56,858 bases of DNA from Clostridium sp. (GTDB taxonomy: Bacteria > Bacillota > Clostridia > Acetivibrionales > Acetivibrionaceae): contig JAAZML010000167.1 of assembly GCA_012798835.1 (NCBI GenBank), forward strand, positions 1 through 56,858. Direction: 5' to 3'. The notes under the pieces were generated by a model. It had not been told where the DNA came from and searched no databases. It saw nothing but the letters and a program-made list of their open reading frames with translations. The translations under genes were made by a program, and so were the position numbers. How positions within the stretch are numbered: the first letter of the stretch is position 1; each line of letters opens with the position of its first letter. This document shows, in pieces, positions 43,717 through 52,163 of the stretch.

Positions 43717-45387
43717 CTACCCAATATCAGGTATATACCATCTTGTAAAATCTTCGTATTTATTCCATGCACTGGGGCCAAATTTCCCCCTAACCCTTTT
43801 ACTGTATACAATGGCATCATAATAGAAGAAAAGCCCGATATATGGGATATCCCCGGTTATAGTTTCCTTCATATTAATAAAATAGGCCTTTTTCATTGCC
43901 GGATCGTTCTCCTTTAAAATCCGTTCTAAATAGTTATCAACAACCTGCTCACTGTATCCTGCAATATTAATGCCTATCCCTATCTCAGAAGATGAATACA
44001 AAAATGATATATCCGGTATCGAAGTTACCGTACAGCCGGTCAATACCATATCAAATTTGTGTGTTTTGATTTTATCTAGCACCTGCTCCCAGCCCACCGC
44101 AGAAATATTTAAAATAACACCTATCTCCTCAAGTTGCCTTTTTATCTCCTCTGCCATTTCCAGCCTAAACCCATTGTCTGTGTTTACTAATAGTTCCAGT
44201 GTCAGGGAAGTATTGATTCCGTTTATCCTTTTGTACAACAACCCCCCCCGTTCCTTCCATCCACTTTCCGAAAGAATATTTTTTGATTCTTCTATATCCT
44301 TTTCGTAGGATATTGTATTTGTATCATACATAAATGTATCGGGTATTATGGGCAGATCGGCCATTACTGCACCACCGGGCATAATATCATTTATTATTTT
44401 ATTTCTGTCTATCGCCAAAGATATGGCCCTTCTTACCTCTTTATCTTCTAATATCTTATTTGACAGGTTGAAAGCAACAAATTCGAATCTATTGCTTACA
44501 TATTTTTTTAAAATTACATCTGTTCTTCCGCTGTAACTATACCAATTGTTTTTGTCGGCCTCAATTATATCTATTTCCCCTGCTTGAAAAGCATTTATAT
44601 ACGAACTACCCTTTGTATAGACCTTGATATTAATTTCTTCGATATGTGGAAGATCGGGTTCACCTTCCCCCTTTTTATTACTGTTCCACCAATCCCTATT
44701 GCTTTGAAGCCTTATATATTCGTCTTCCCTATATTCTACAAACTTATAGGGGCCCGTACCAATGGGTGTGTTATTCTTGGGAGAAATCTCAATATTCTCC
44801 CCCATATAATAATGCTTCGGTATTATGGGAAAGGTCATCAGCCCGGGGGTGAAAGAATTGGGGGTATGGAGCTCAATTTCAAAGGTCTGGGAATCTAATG
44901 CAGTAAATCTTGCGATATTTTCAAAGATAGTAAAATATGAGCTATCAAGGCCAGCCCCCGCAATAACGCCTGCTGTAAACTCTACATCTTCTGCTGTAAA
45001 AGGTATATTATCGTGCCAATATACATCACTTCTTAGATGAAATGTCCAGATCAGTCCTGTATCAGATACTTCCCAGTTTTTGGCCAAGACCGGTATGGGT
45101 CTTTGTTTTTCATCCAGCTTAATAAGACCTTCGTACACAAAACAAGAATAATCCTTTATAAATGCATTAGCGGTAAATATCGGGTTTAGTGTGTCGGGAA
45201 TTGTTGAAAACAAATTTAAGGTCCCACCCTTGACCGGCCCAGTATCCAACACATCATCAATACTTCCATCTAAAAAACTATAATCTTCATCCCTATTCTG
45301 TTCCAATAGCCCTCCCAAATCTATATTACACCCAGAGAACATAGCTGTAATTATAATTAGGGAAACAAGAAACAATCCCTTTTTCAA
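43717..45387 (-). CDS. Family 5 extracellular solute-binding lipoprotein, no transporter genes nearby
   Basis: A peptide/nickel-type (SBP_bac_5) binding protein of 556 residues. A lipoprotein signal (FSGC, lipidated Cys20) is followed by the family opening GGTLNLFSTIPDTLNPIF, the Dpp/Opp-like VLAKNWEVSDTGLIWTFHLR segment and DNIPFTAEDVEFT. No ABC permease or ATPase gene lies in the window, so it is an orphan that would share another system, or sense. It follows pgeF by 44 bases on the same strand and is probably co-transcribed. Since PgeF works on wall precursors, muropeptide binding is a possible but unproved link. Confidence 0.9.
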   Translation of the reverse strand: MKKGLFLVSLIIITAMFSGCNIDLGGLLEQNRDEDYSFLDGSIDDVLDTGPVKGGTLNLFSTIPDTLNPIFTANAFIKDYSCFVYEGLIKLDEKQRPIPVLAKNWEVSDTGLIWTFHLRSDVYWHDNIPFTAEDVEFTAGVIAGAGLDSSYFTIFENIARFTALDSQTFEIELHTPNSFTPGLMTFPIIPKHYYMGENIEISPKNNTPIGTGPYKFVEYREDEYIRLQSNRDWWNSNKKGEGEPDLPHIEEINIKVYTKGSSYINAFQAGEIDIIEADKNNWYSYSGRTDVILKKYVSNRFEFVAFNLSNKILEDKEVRRAISLAIDRNKIINDIMPGGAVMADLPIIPDTFMYDTNTISYEKDIEESKNILSESGWKERGGLLYKRINGINTSLTLELLVNTDNGFRLEMAEEIKRQLEEIGVILNISAVGWEQVLDKIKTHKFDMVLTGCTVTSIPDISFLYSSSEIGIGINIAGYSEQVVDNYLERILKENDPAMKKAYFINMKETITGDIPYIGLFFYYDAIVYSKRVRGKFGPSAWNKYEDFTRWYIPDIG

Positions 45388-45431
45388 GACTCATCCCTCC
45401 ATAGTTTTAGCAAATATAGACCAAAATACCT

Positions 45432-46271
45432 CTATCCATTAATGACCATAATACCCGCAGATATACCTGTTTGTCCCTTATCGCCCCGGTGAGAAAAAAA
45501 CATATCCCTGTTGCACTGAGTACATACATCACACAGTACAATGTTTTCTATGCGCATTCCCTCTTCTATAAGGCCTCTTTTAATTATGGCAGGAAGATCT
45601 ATATGCCACCTTTGATCCACCCTTTTGCAGTATTTTGCACTGTAATCTACATTATTCTGAAAACTTTCAAAAACCTCATCCCCTACCTCAAAGCAACACC
45701 TGCCGATCGACGGCCCTATTGCAGCAAGTATGTTTTGTGGCTTGCAAAAAAATACATCCCTCATTTTTCTTACCGCATTGCGTGATATCTGTTTTGCTGT
45801 ACCCCTCCAGCCAGAATGGACAACACCTATTACAGTCTCTACCGGATCAAATAAAAAAACAGGTACACAATCAGCATAAAATGTAACTAGGGCCGTATTC
45901 TTTTGATTAGTAACAAGACCGTCACAGCCCCTTATATCGCTCTTTTTTAAAATCCCCTTACCCCTATCTCCATTTTCAACCACCCTAATTTCATTTTCGT
46001 GAATCTGATCTGAAAAAACCATGTCCTCCATACTAATTTCCAAGGCGTTTGCCACCCTCTTATAGTTTTCCCAAACATTCTCCTTTTCATCTTTTTTAGC
46101 AAAAGACATATTCAAGGATTCATATTCATTTTTGCTTACCCCTCCGTGCCTCGTGGTAAAAGCATGGTTTATTATGTTCTCATATTTCTTTAAATTACTA
46201 AACTGTATAAATTCCACTCCATCCTTAATTGTGTAGATTAGCCCTTTGTTCTTTACAAATCTATCACTCAA
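45432..46271 (-). CDS. pgeF: Peptidoglycan editing factor PgeF (DUF152 / multicopper-like fold)
   Basis: A 279-residue member of the YfiH/PgeF family; the E. coli protein removes mis-incorporated serine from UDP-MurNAc peptide. The metal-site motifs are seen: HAFTTRHGGVS, VVHSGWRGTAKQIS (His) and IGPSIGRCCFEVG (Cys). TTG at 46271 (MSDRFVK) follows GGGAGG at 8 bases; the upstream ATG at 46310 has no site. Older databases call such proteins laccase-like or polyphenol oxidase. Confidence 0.9.
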   Translation of the reverse strand: MSDRFVKNKGLIYTIKDGVEFIQFSNLKKYENIINHAFTTRHGGVSKNEYESLNMSFAKKDEKENVWENYKRVANALEISMEDMVFSDQIHENEIRVVENGDRGKGILKKSDIRGCDGLVTNQKNTALVTFYADCVPVFLFDPVETVIGVVHSGWRGTAKQISRNAVRKMRDVFFCKPQNILAAIGPSIGRCCFEVGDEVFESFQNNVDYSAKYCKRVDQRWHIDLPAIIKRGLIEEGMRIENIVLCDVCTQCNRDMFFSHRGDKGQTGISAGIMVING

Positions 46272-46488
46272 AACTGATGCCTCCCGTCTGCAAAATTTGA
46301 TACTTACCATGAAACACCTGTGTATAAAATCATATACTGCTTTATTCCATACACCTCAAATTATACTTTTATAATGTAAACAACATAATTTCTTTATTAA
46401 AAACTTCACATTTTAAATTTTATTTTATCACAAAGCATAAAGGGTTTCCTCCTTTTTAGGCAATTTCCATTAAGGTTATTTTATGATC
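46272..46488. other. Divergent AT-rich spacer between pgeF and the DUF2339 gene
   Basis: No gene is supported. A minus-strand AGGAGG is followed 9 bases later by a 10-codon frame starting at 46438, too short to call. The plus-strand promoter begins at 46489. Confidence 0.4.
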
Positions 46489-46518
46489 TTGAATTGGTAT
46501 GGTAGTATATGATAAAAT
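46489..46518 (+). promoter_or_regulatory. Promoter of the DUF2339 / mutarotase-like pair
   Basis: TTGAAT, 18 bases, TAAAAT with TGA before the -10 (extended). The leader is about 60 bases. Confidence 0.58.
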
Positions 46519-46587
46519 ATGTTGCAAGGTACTTTTTTGAAATTGCTCTGTGAACGTAAATTCTAGCCTGCGGGGGAGGAATTACCT

Positions 46588-49137
46588 ATGTCTGTAGTCT
46601 CTGATTTAAAAGCTTTGCTAGCAAAACAAAAAACAACCATCGCCGAATTGGAAAGGGAAGTTGAAAGTATAGAAGCTAGTGATCTGTTTGTTAAAAATCA
46701 GGAACTTGAAACCAAACTTACTAAATGCCAAGAATCTTTGACCAAAAAAGAAATTGACAGCACAGAATTATCCGAGGAAAATAAAAAACTAAAGACAATA
46801 TTATATGAGCAGTTTTATAACGAAAAACTCCAGGCGTTGGGTGCAGCAAAAAAAAGAATAGATATATATTATCGCTCGAATTATGAGGGAGAAGTAAACC
46901 GACTAACAAATTTAGAGATATCAATTAAAAAACGAATAGATGAGATGGCAGGTGTATTGAAAAAAAATCGTGTGAATATCGAGGATGAAATTTTTTTACG
47001 CCTTGAAGAACTAAAAAAACAGACCCACATAAAGATAACAAAGGCCCGCGAGGATATTATTGAGCAAACCCAAGCCTATGGTCAACATAGAAATGCCGAA
47101 TTATCAAGATTAAAGCAAGAACGTGTCACGCAAGAGGAAATCCGGTCTCGAGCAAACCAAAACAATGTCGAATCTCTAATAGGACTTAGCCTGGTTAATA
47201 AGCTGGGCATTTTACTCCTTGTTATAGGTGTAATAACAGCCTCCCAATACACATACTTTAGACTTCCCGATACCATGAAAAGCATTTTCTCCTTCTCCAT
47301 CGGGATTATTCTTCTTATTATAGGGGAATTATTAAACAGAAGGAAACCAAATGTTTTTTCGCTGGGCATCACAGGAGGGGGAGTTGCAATCTCTTATGTG
47401 GCTCTTTCCCTAAGTTATTTTCAGTTTAATATACTTGGAACATATCCCGCTCTTTTACTATGTGTTTTTATAACCGCTGGAGCCTTTGTTCTTTCACAAC
47501 GCTATAATTCCCAAACTGTTTCTATCTTCGCCATGATTGGGGGTTACCTGCCTATATTTTCTATAGCGGGCAATACAACAATGGTTTACGGTGCAATGGT
47601 TTATTTTATTATACTTAATATATTGGCTCTGGTTATATCTGTGAATAAAAAATGGATGGTAACCGCATACATAGGCTTTTTCCTTAATTTTGTAAGTTGC
47701 CTTTATATATCCTCAATTTTATTGGAAGGAAATATATTTAGTCCTTTCTTCTCTTCCGATAGCATCATAGCAATAGTCTATGTTTTATTTTCATTTTTAA
47801 TATATACACTGATACCCTTATCCGGCACCTATATGAAAAAGATTAAATTTAAAGGTGGGGATATTACCCTTTTGGCATTTAATACTTTTATAAGCAGTGT
47901 GTTTTTGTATTTCATGTTTTATATCTCAGATTTGGGGAAATTTGCGGGCTTTATTGCTCTTGTTTTCTCTATTATATACCTTTTATCGGGCCGCTTCGTT
48001 GCAAAAAGTATAAAAGAAGGAAAGAAGGCCGCTGCACTTTTTTATATAACGGGAATTACATTCTTTATTCTCATAATTCCCTTCCAATTCGAAAAAATGT
48101 GGCTTTCTTTAGGCTGGCTGATTGAAGGGGTAGCCCTCTTGTCTTATGGAATATATAAAGAGCGTAAGGCCTTTAAAAAAGCTGGCTTTGTTATATCATT
48201 GCTCTGTCTTTTTTCCTTTGTGCTTTTTGATATAACAAACATTTATGCTTACCTCTTTACCTTCAAGTATTTTTCAATAACACTGGGAAGCATTGTTATT
48301 TTGGCTACACTTGCATATAAGAAAAATTTATCGGGCGGTTTGATAAAATCTTTCAAGTACTGTACTTTAATAAATATATGGCTGGTTTCCCTTTACATGT
48401 TGCTAGCGGAGTTATCTCCATGGCTGAAAGAAAGGCTTCTAGAAAGCAATTTCAATGCAGACTATTTGATTTTTGCTGCTTTTCTTTTAGCTAGCTATAT
48501 AGTTGCATATACCATCCCAAGAATAAAAATTTTAAACGATAGTGGTGTTAGGGCTATTTCTTCTTTCATCTATATGTTCTCATTATTTTTGTTTTTGGGA
48601 TTAAATATTTCGTCTCCTGTATCGGGTCAATTAAATAAGGTACCAATGATTGTGGCTACCATAGGAACTATCGAACTTATAACAATAACTTTAATATCTC
48701 TTTTAGCCATGAGGGATCTTATATTGTATTTTGTAACCTCAAAAAAACTGGGTATAGAGTGGTATCCCCTATTTATATCCCTTTATTTTGTGATAATCCT
48801 TACGCAAAACCTTATAACACAGTACGGTCTAGCATTTAATAATATGGTAATAAGCATTATCTATATTGTCACTGCACTCCTTTGGATAATCTTTGGGTTT
48901 ACAAAACGGTACATGCTCACAAGGCGCTTTGGGCTTGGCTTATCTATGCTATCCGTTGCAAAATTATTCCTTGTAGACTTGGCATTTTCGTCGCAGGGTT
49001 ATAGAATATTATCATATTTTATTTTTGGCCTTGTGTTTGTAGCTATATCTTATGTATACCAAAGGTTTGATAAAAAATTAGATGCAGCAAGCGAGGTACT
49101 GTATGATAAAAAAACAAAAGAAAATACACTCAGATAA
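46588..49137 (+). CDS. DUF2339 polytopic membrane protein with coiled-coil N-terminus
   Basis: A large membrane protein of 849 residues. Residues about 1-185 are a charged coiled coil (KALLAKQKTTIAELEREVE, further heptads to QAYGQHRNAELSRLKQE). From about 200 (NKLGILLLVIGVITASQY) more than 20 hydrophobic helices follow almost to the end, matching the DUF2339 family. Internal helices end in short charged turns; no catalytic motif stands out. Function is unknown. GGGGGAGGA lies before ATG 46588. The next gene starts 24 bases after its stop and is surely co-transcribed. Confidence 0.85.
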   Translation: MSVVSDLKALLAKQKTTIAELEREVESIEASDLFVKNQELETKLTKCQESLTKKEIDSTELSEENKKLKTILYEQFYNEKLQALGAAKKRIDIYYRSNYEGEVNRLTNLEISIKKRIDEMAGVLKKNRVNIEDEIFLRLEELKKQTHIKITKAREDIIEQTQAYGQHRNAELSRLKQERVTQEEIRSRANQNNVESLIGLSLVNKLGILLLVIGVITASQYTYFRLPDTMKSIFSFSIGIILLIIGELLNRRKPNVFSLGITGGGVAISYVALSLSYFQFNILGTYPALLLCVFITAGAFVLSQRYNSQTVSIFAMIGGYLPIFSIAGNTTMVYGAMVYFIILNILALVISVNKKWMVTAYIGFFLNFVSCLYISSILLEGNIFSPFFSSDSIIAIVYVLFSFLIYTLIPLSGTYMKKIKFKGGDITLLAFNTFISSVFLYFMFYISDLGKFAGFIALVFSIIYLLSGRFVAKSIKEGKKAAALFYITGITFFILIIPFQFEKMWLSLGWLIEGVALLSYGIYKERKAFKKAGFVISLLCLFSFVLFDITNIYAYLFTFKYFSITLGSIVILATLAYKKNLSGGLIKSFKYCTLINIWLVSLYMLLAELSPWLKERLLESNFNADYLIFAAFLLASYIVAYTIPRIKILNDSGVRAISSFIYMFSLFLFLGLNISSPVSGQLNKVPMIVATIGTIELITITLISLLAMRDLILYFVTSKKLGIEWYPLFISLYFVIILTQNLITQYGLAFNNMVISIIYIVTALLWIIFGFTKRYMLTRRFGLGLSMLSVAKLFLVDLAFSSQGYRILSYFIFGLVFVAISYVYQRFDKKLDAASEVLYDKKTKENTLR

Positions 49138-49161
49138 ATTATTTTACAGGAGGAGTACCCC

Positions 49162-50046
49162 ATGGATAATTCATTAAACAAGTATATAGAATTAAAGAAC
49201 GACAGGTTGTGTGTGGAAATCGCAAGACCCGGTATGGTCTACAACGGTTCACGATTCGATTGGACAGGTTTTATTACTAAAGTCATCCTTGATAACAAAC
49301 ATTCTTTTTGTGTGCCCGAATCCCTTATACCCGGAGAAGGTTCTGGTGGCTTTGGTCTTTGCAACGAATTCGGTATTGATACACCCGTAGGCTATAATGA
49401 TGCAAAACCTGGAGGTCAATTCCCAAAGATTGGGGTAGGCCTTTTAACACGGTACGATCATTCGGAATATTTCTTTTTCAATAAATATGAGGTTACGCCT
49501 TTCCCAGTTAGAATCATATCGGATTCCACCAGCAGTAAATTTGAGATCCCACCAATCGAATGCAACGGTTATGCCATTAAAATGGTTAAGGAAATTACCC
49601 TTGATAATAACAGGCTATCCATACATTATCATATTGAAAACACCGGTACTAAATCCATAAAAACAGAAGAATATTGCCATAATTTTTTTGCTATAAATAA
49701 CAATAAAGTAGGTTCTGGTTATTTACTCCGATTCCCCTACGATATAGAACCAGATACAAAACCTAATATTATGTCTGTAAGCGGCCATGAAATCCGTTGG
49801 AGTGATACCCCTAAGAAGGATTTTAAATGCTGCATAGGGGGCTTTAAGAATAAAAAGCAACATCATTGGGAGCTTCTATTTGAACCCGAAAGGGCTGGGG
49901 TAAAAGAATACAGTAAATTCACCATTGCAAAGGTGGCTGTATGGGGGACAACTCATGTTATAAGCCCGGAGGTATTTGTGGACATCGATATCCCCCCTGG
50001 TAAAACCTTTGATTGGACCAGAATTTATGAGTTTTTCTCATATTGA
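49162..50046 (+). CDS. Galactose mutarotase-like (aldose epimerase fold) protein
   Basis: A 294-residue cytoplasmic protein with the beta-sandwich signature of the galactose-mutarotase superfamily: RFDWTGFITKVIL near the start, ICGFKNKKQHHW-like turns later, and a closing FDWTRIYEFF. Characteristic His and Glu positions (YHIENTG, EYCHNFFAINN) are placed as in aldose 1-epimerase relatives, but catalytic residues cannot be assigned with confidence. The substrate is unknown. AGGAGGAG precedes ATG 49162. Paired with the DUF2339 gene and followed by a good terminator. Confidence 0.7.
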   Translation: MDNSLNKYIELKNDRLCVEIARPGMVYNGSRFDWTGFITKVILDNKHSFCVPESLIPGEGSGGFGLCNEFGIDTPVGYNDAKPGGQFPKIGVGLLTRYDHSEYFFFNKYEVTPFPVRIISDSTSSKFEIPPIECNGYAIKMVKEITLDNNRLSIHYHIENTGTKSIKTEEYCHNFFAINNNKVGSGYLLRFPYDIEPDTKPNIMSVSGHEIRWSDTPKKDFKCCIGGFKNKKQHHWELLFEPERAGVKEYSKFTIAKVAVWGTTHVISPEVFVDIDIPPGKTFDWTRIYEFFSY

Positions 50047-50083
50047 CTTTTATAATCCCCATGTAATAAAATCTTCGCCCATT

Positions 50084-50117
50084 AAAAAATCAAGGTGATT
50101 CCCCACCTTGATTTTTT
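50084..50117. terminator. Bidirectional terminator between the mutarotase-like gene and glnS
   Basis: AAAAAATCAAGGTG and CACCTTGATTTTTT are exact complements around a 6-base loop. A- and T-runs flank both sides, so it suits both convergent transcripts. Confidence 0.9.
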
Positions 50118-50193
50118 AATATACTATAAATTTTTTGACGCCAAGTATATGATGTTTTATCCCTTATTAATTAAAGCCTATAAATACATAGAA

Positions 50194-51918
50194 TTAACCC
50201 TTTTTTGATATCTTAGCCCATGTATCCTTTAATGAAACCGTTCTGTTGAACACCAGTGCGTTTTCCTTTGAATCTTTACTGTCAACACAAAAATATCCTA
50301 ATCTCATAAATTGTAACTTATCCTCGGGCTTTGAATCTTTAAGATAGGGTTCGATCTTGCAATTTCTAAGCACCTCTAAGGAATCATGGTTTATTTGATC
50401 GATAAAATCCACACCTTCTTCAGCACCAGGATTGGGATGGCTAAATAAATTGTCGTATAGCCTAACTTCTGCATCAACAGCATGCTCCGCTGATACCCAT
50501 TGTACGGTACCCCTCACCTTTCGGCCATCGGGGGAATTCCCGCCTCTAGACTCCGGATCATAAGTACAGTGTAACCTTATAATTTCGCCTGTTGCACTGT
50601 CTTTTACAATGTTCACACACTTAATAAAATAAGCACTTTTGAGTCTTACCTCACCCCCGGGTTTTAGTCGAAAATATTTCTTTGGTGGATTTTCGCAAAA
50701 ATCATCTCTTTCTATATAGATTGTCTTAGAAAAAGGAACCCGCCTTGTGCCGGAAGAAGGATCCTCTGGATTGTTCTGGACATCAAAATATTCAACCTTA
50801 TCTTCGGGGTAATTGTCTATAACCACCTCTAGCGGCCGCAACACAGCCATAACCCTCATTGCTTTTTGGTTTAGTTCCTCCCTTAGGCAATGCTCTAAAA
50901 GCGCAATATCTACTACGCTATTGTTTTTTGCAACACCTATCCGGGAACAAAAATCTTTTATGGAACTTGGAGTATAGCCCCTTCTTCTAAAACCTGATAT
51001 TGTAGGCATTCTTGGATCATCCCAACCCTCAACATACCCCTTATCCACCAGTCTTAAAAGTCTTCTCTTGCTCATAACCGTATAACTTAAATTCAATCGG
51101 GCAAACTCAATCTGCCTCGTCTTACATTCCATGTCTAAAGTCTCAATAAACCAATCGTATAAAGGCCTATGATCCTCAAATTCTAATGTGCATATAGAAT
51201 GCGTTATTCCTTCCAGGGAATCGGAAAGGGGATGAGCATAGTCATACATTGGGTAAATGCACCATTTGCTGCCTGTCCTGTGATGTTCTGCCTTAGTTAT
51301 CCTATAAATAACGGGATCACGCATATTTAGATTGGGTGATGACATATCGATTTTTGCTCTAAGTACCCTAGAACCCTCTTCAAACTCCCCGTTCTCCATT
51401 TTTTTGAATAGTTCCAAGTTCTCCCCGATACTCCTATTTCGATAGGGGCTATCGGTGCCTGGTTCAGTAAGGTTACCCCTGTGCTGTCTAATTTCATCGG
51501 CGGTCAGATCGCATACATAGGCCTTTTCCATTTTAATGAGCCTTATTGCATATTCATAAAATTCATCAAAATAATCCGATGCATAAAACAACCTATCTTC
51601 CCAATCAAATCCTAACCATTTTATATCTTCCTTAATTGATTTAACATATTCGATATCTTCCTTAATTGGATTGGTATCATCAAACCTTAGGTTGCACAAT
51701 CCGTTGTTTTGAGCAGCTATACCAAAGTTCAGACAAATTGATTTTGCATGTCCGATATGAAGATATCCATTCGGCTCAGGTGGGAATCTTGTATGTATCC
51801 CCTTGCCAAACCTATTATTTTTGGTGTCCTCATCAATGAAATCCTGTATAAAGTTGGAATACAATCTTTCGCTGCGGGTCTCCATTTCCCCCTGATTTCT
51901 TTTCTCTTTTGTATCCAT
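50194..51918 (-). CDS. glnS: Glutaminyl-tRNA synthetase
   Basis: Charges tRNA-Gln with glutamine directly. The 574-residue class I synthetase has the HIGH motif in [15 protein letters not shown] (about 46-60), the LRFDDTNP segment, and the KMSKS-type motif TVMSKRRLL (about 285-293). A C-terminal beta-barrel anticodon-binding part starts near 350. Length and motifs match GlnRS rather than GltX. Many Firmicutes instead use GatCAB amidation, so a GlnRS here suggests past transfer or dual use. Start behind AGGAGG, with a perfect promoter upstream and no T-box. Confidence 0.96.
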   Translation of the reverse strand: MDTKEKRNQGEMETRSERLYSNFIQDFIDEDTKNNRFGKGIHTRFPPEPNGYLHIGHAKSICLNFGIAAQNNGLCNLRFDDTNPIKEDIEYVKSIKEDIKWLGFDWEDRLFYASDYFDEFYEYAIRLIKMEKAYVCDLTADEIRQHRGNLTEPGTDSPYRNRSIGENLELFKKMENGEFEEGSRVLRAKIDMSSPNLNMRDPVIYRITKAEHHRTGSKWCIYPMYDYAHPLSDSLEGITHSICTLEFEDHRPLYDWFIETLDMECKTRQIEFARLNLSYTVMSKRRLLRLVDKGYVEGWDDPRMPTISGFRRRGYTPSSIKDFCSRIGVAKNNSVVDIALLEHCLREELNQKAMRVMAVLRPLEVVIDNYPEDKVEYFDVQNNPEDPSSGTRRVPFSKTIYIERDDFCENPPKKYFRLKPGGEVRLKSAYFIKCVNIVKDSATGEIIRLHCTYDPESRGGNSPDGRKVRGTVQWVSAEHAVDAEVRLYDNLFSHPNPGAEEGVDFIDQINHDSLEVLRNCKIEPYLKDSKPEDKLQFMRLGYFCVDSKDSKENALVFNRTVSLKDTWAKISKKG

Positions 51919-51975
51919 CTGTTTTCCTCCTAAATTCCGTTAAGAAAATCAATTACGAATCCCGTATAAAAAAAC

Positions 51976-52005
51976 TATACAATACCCGCAATATACAATA
52001 CCCGC
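51976..52005. repeat. Tandem 14-base repeat in the glnS leader
   Basis: TATACAATACCCGC occurs at 51976-51989 and again at 51992-52005, two bases apart, within the leader between the promoter and glnS. No function is known. Confidence 0.8.
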
Positions 52006-52054
52006 CACATATCTTAATTTGCCAAGATAAAGCACGGCGGCAAAACCATAAATC

Positions 52055-52083
52055 ATTATAACCTGAATAATTTGGCGTGTCAA
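52055..52083 (-). promoter_or_regulatory. Consensus promoter for glnS
   Basis: TTGACA, 17 bases, TATAAT on the minus strand; both hexamers perfect. The leader to glnS is about 130 bases. Confidence 0.8.
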
Positions 52084-52163
52084 ACTATACCCAAGGCTAA
52101 TCATTATAGTATTTTGCCACCTTTTCTAGCATACAATCAAAAGCAATATCGCTCACAATGTAT

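Noticed and set aside
46406-46438. 10-codon minus-strand frame behind a perfect AGGAGG
   Set aside because: Too short and far from pgeF; the ribosome-site-like string may be chance in the A/G-rich complement.
51919-52060. T-box leader before glnS
   Set aside because: The conserved T-box sequence and specifier-type stem are not visible; only a 14-base tandem repeat is seen.
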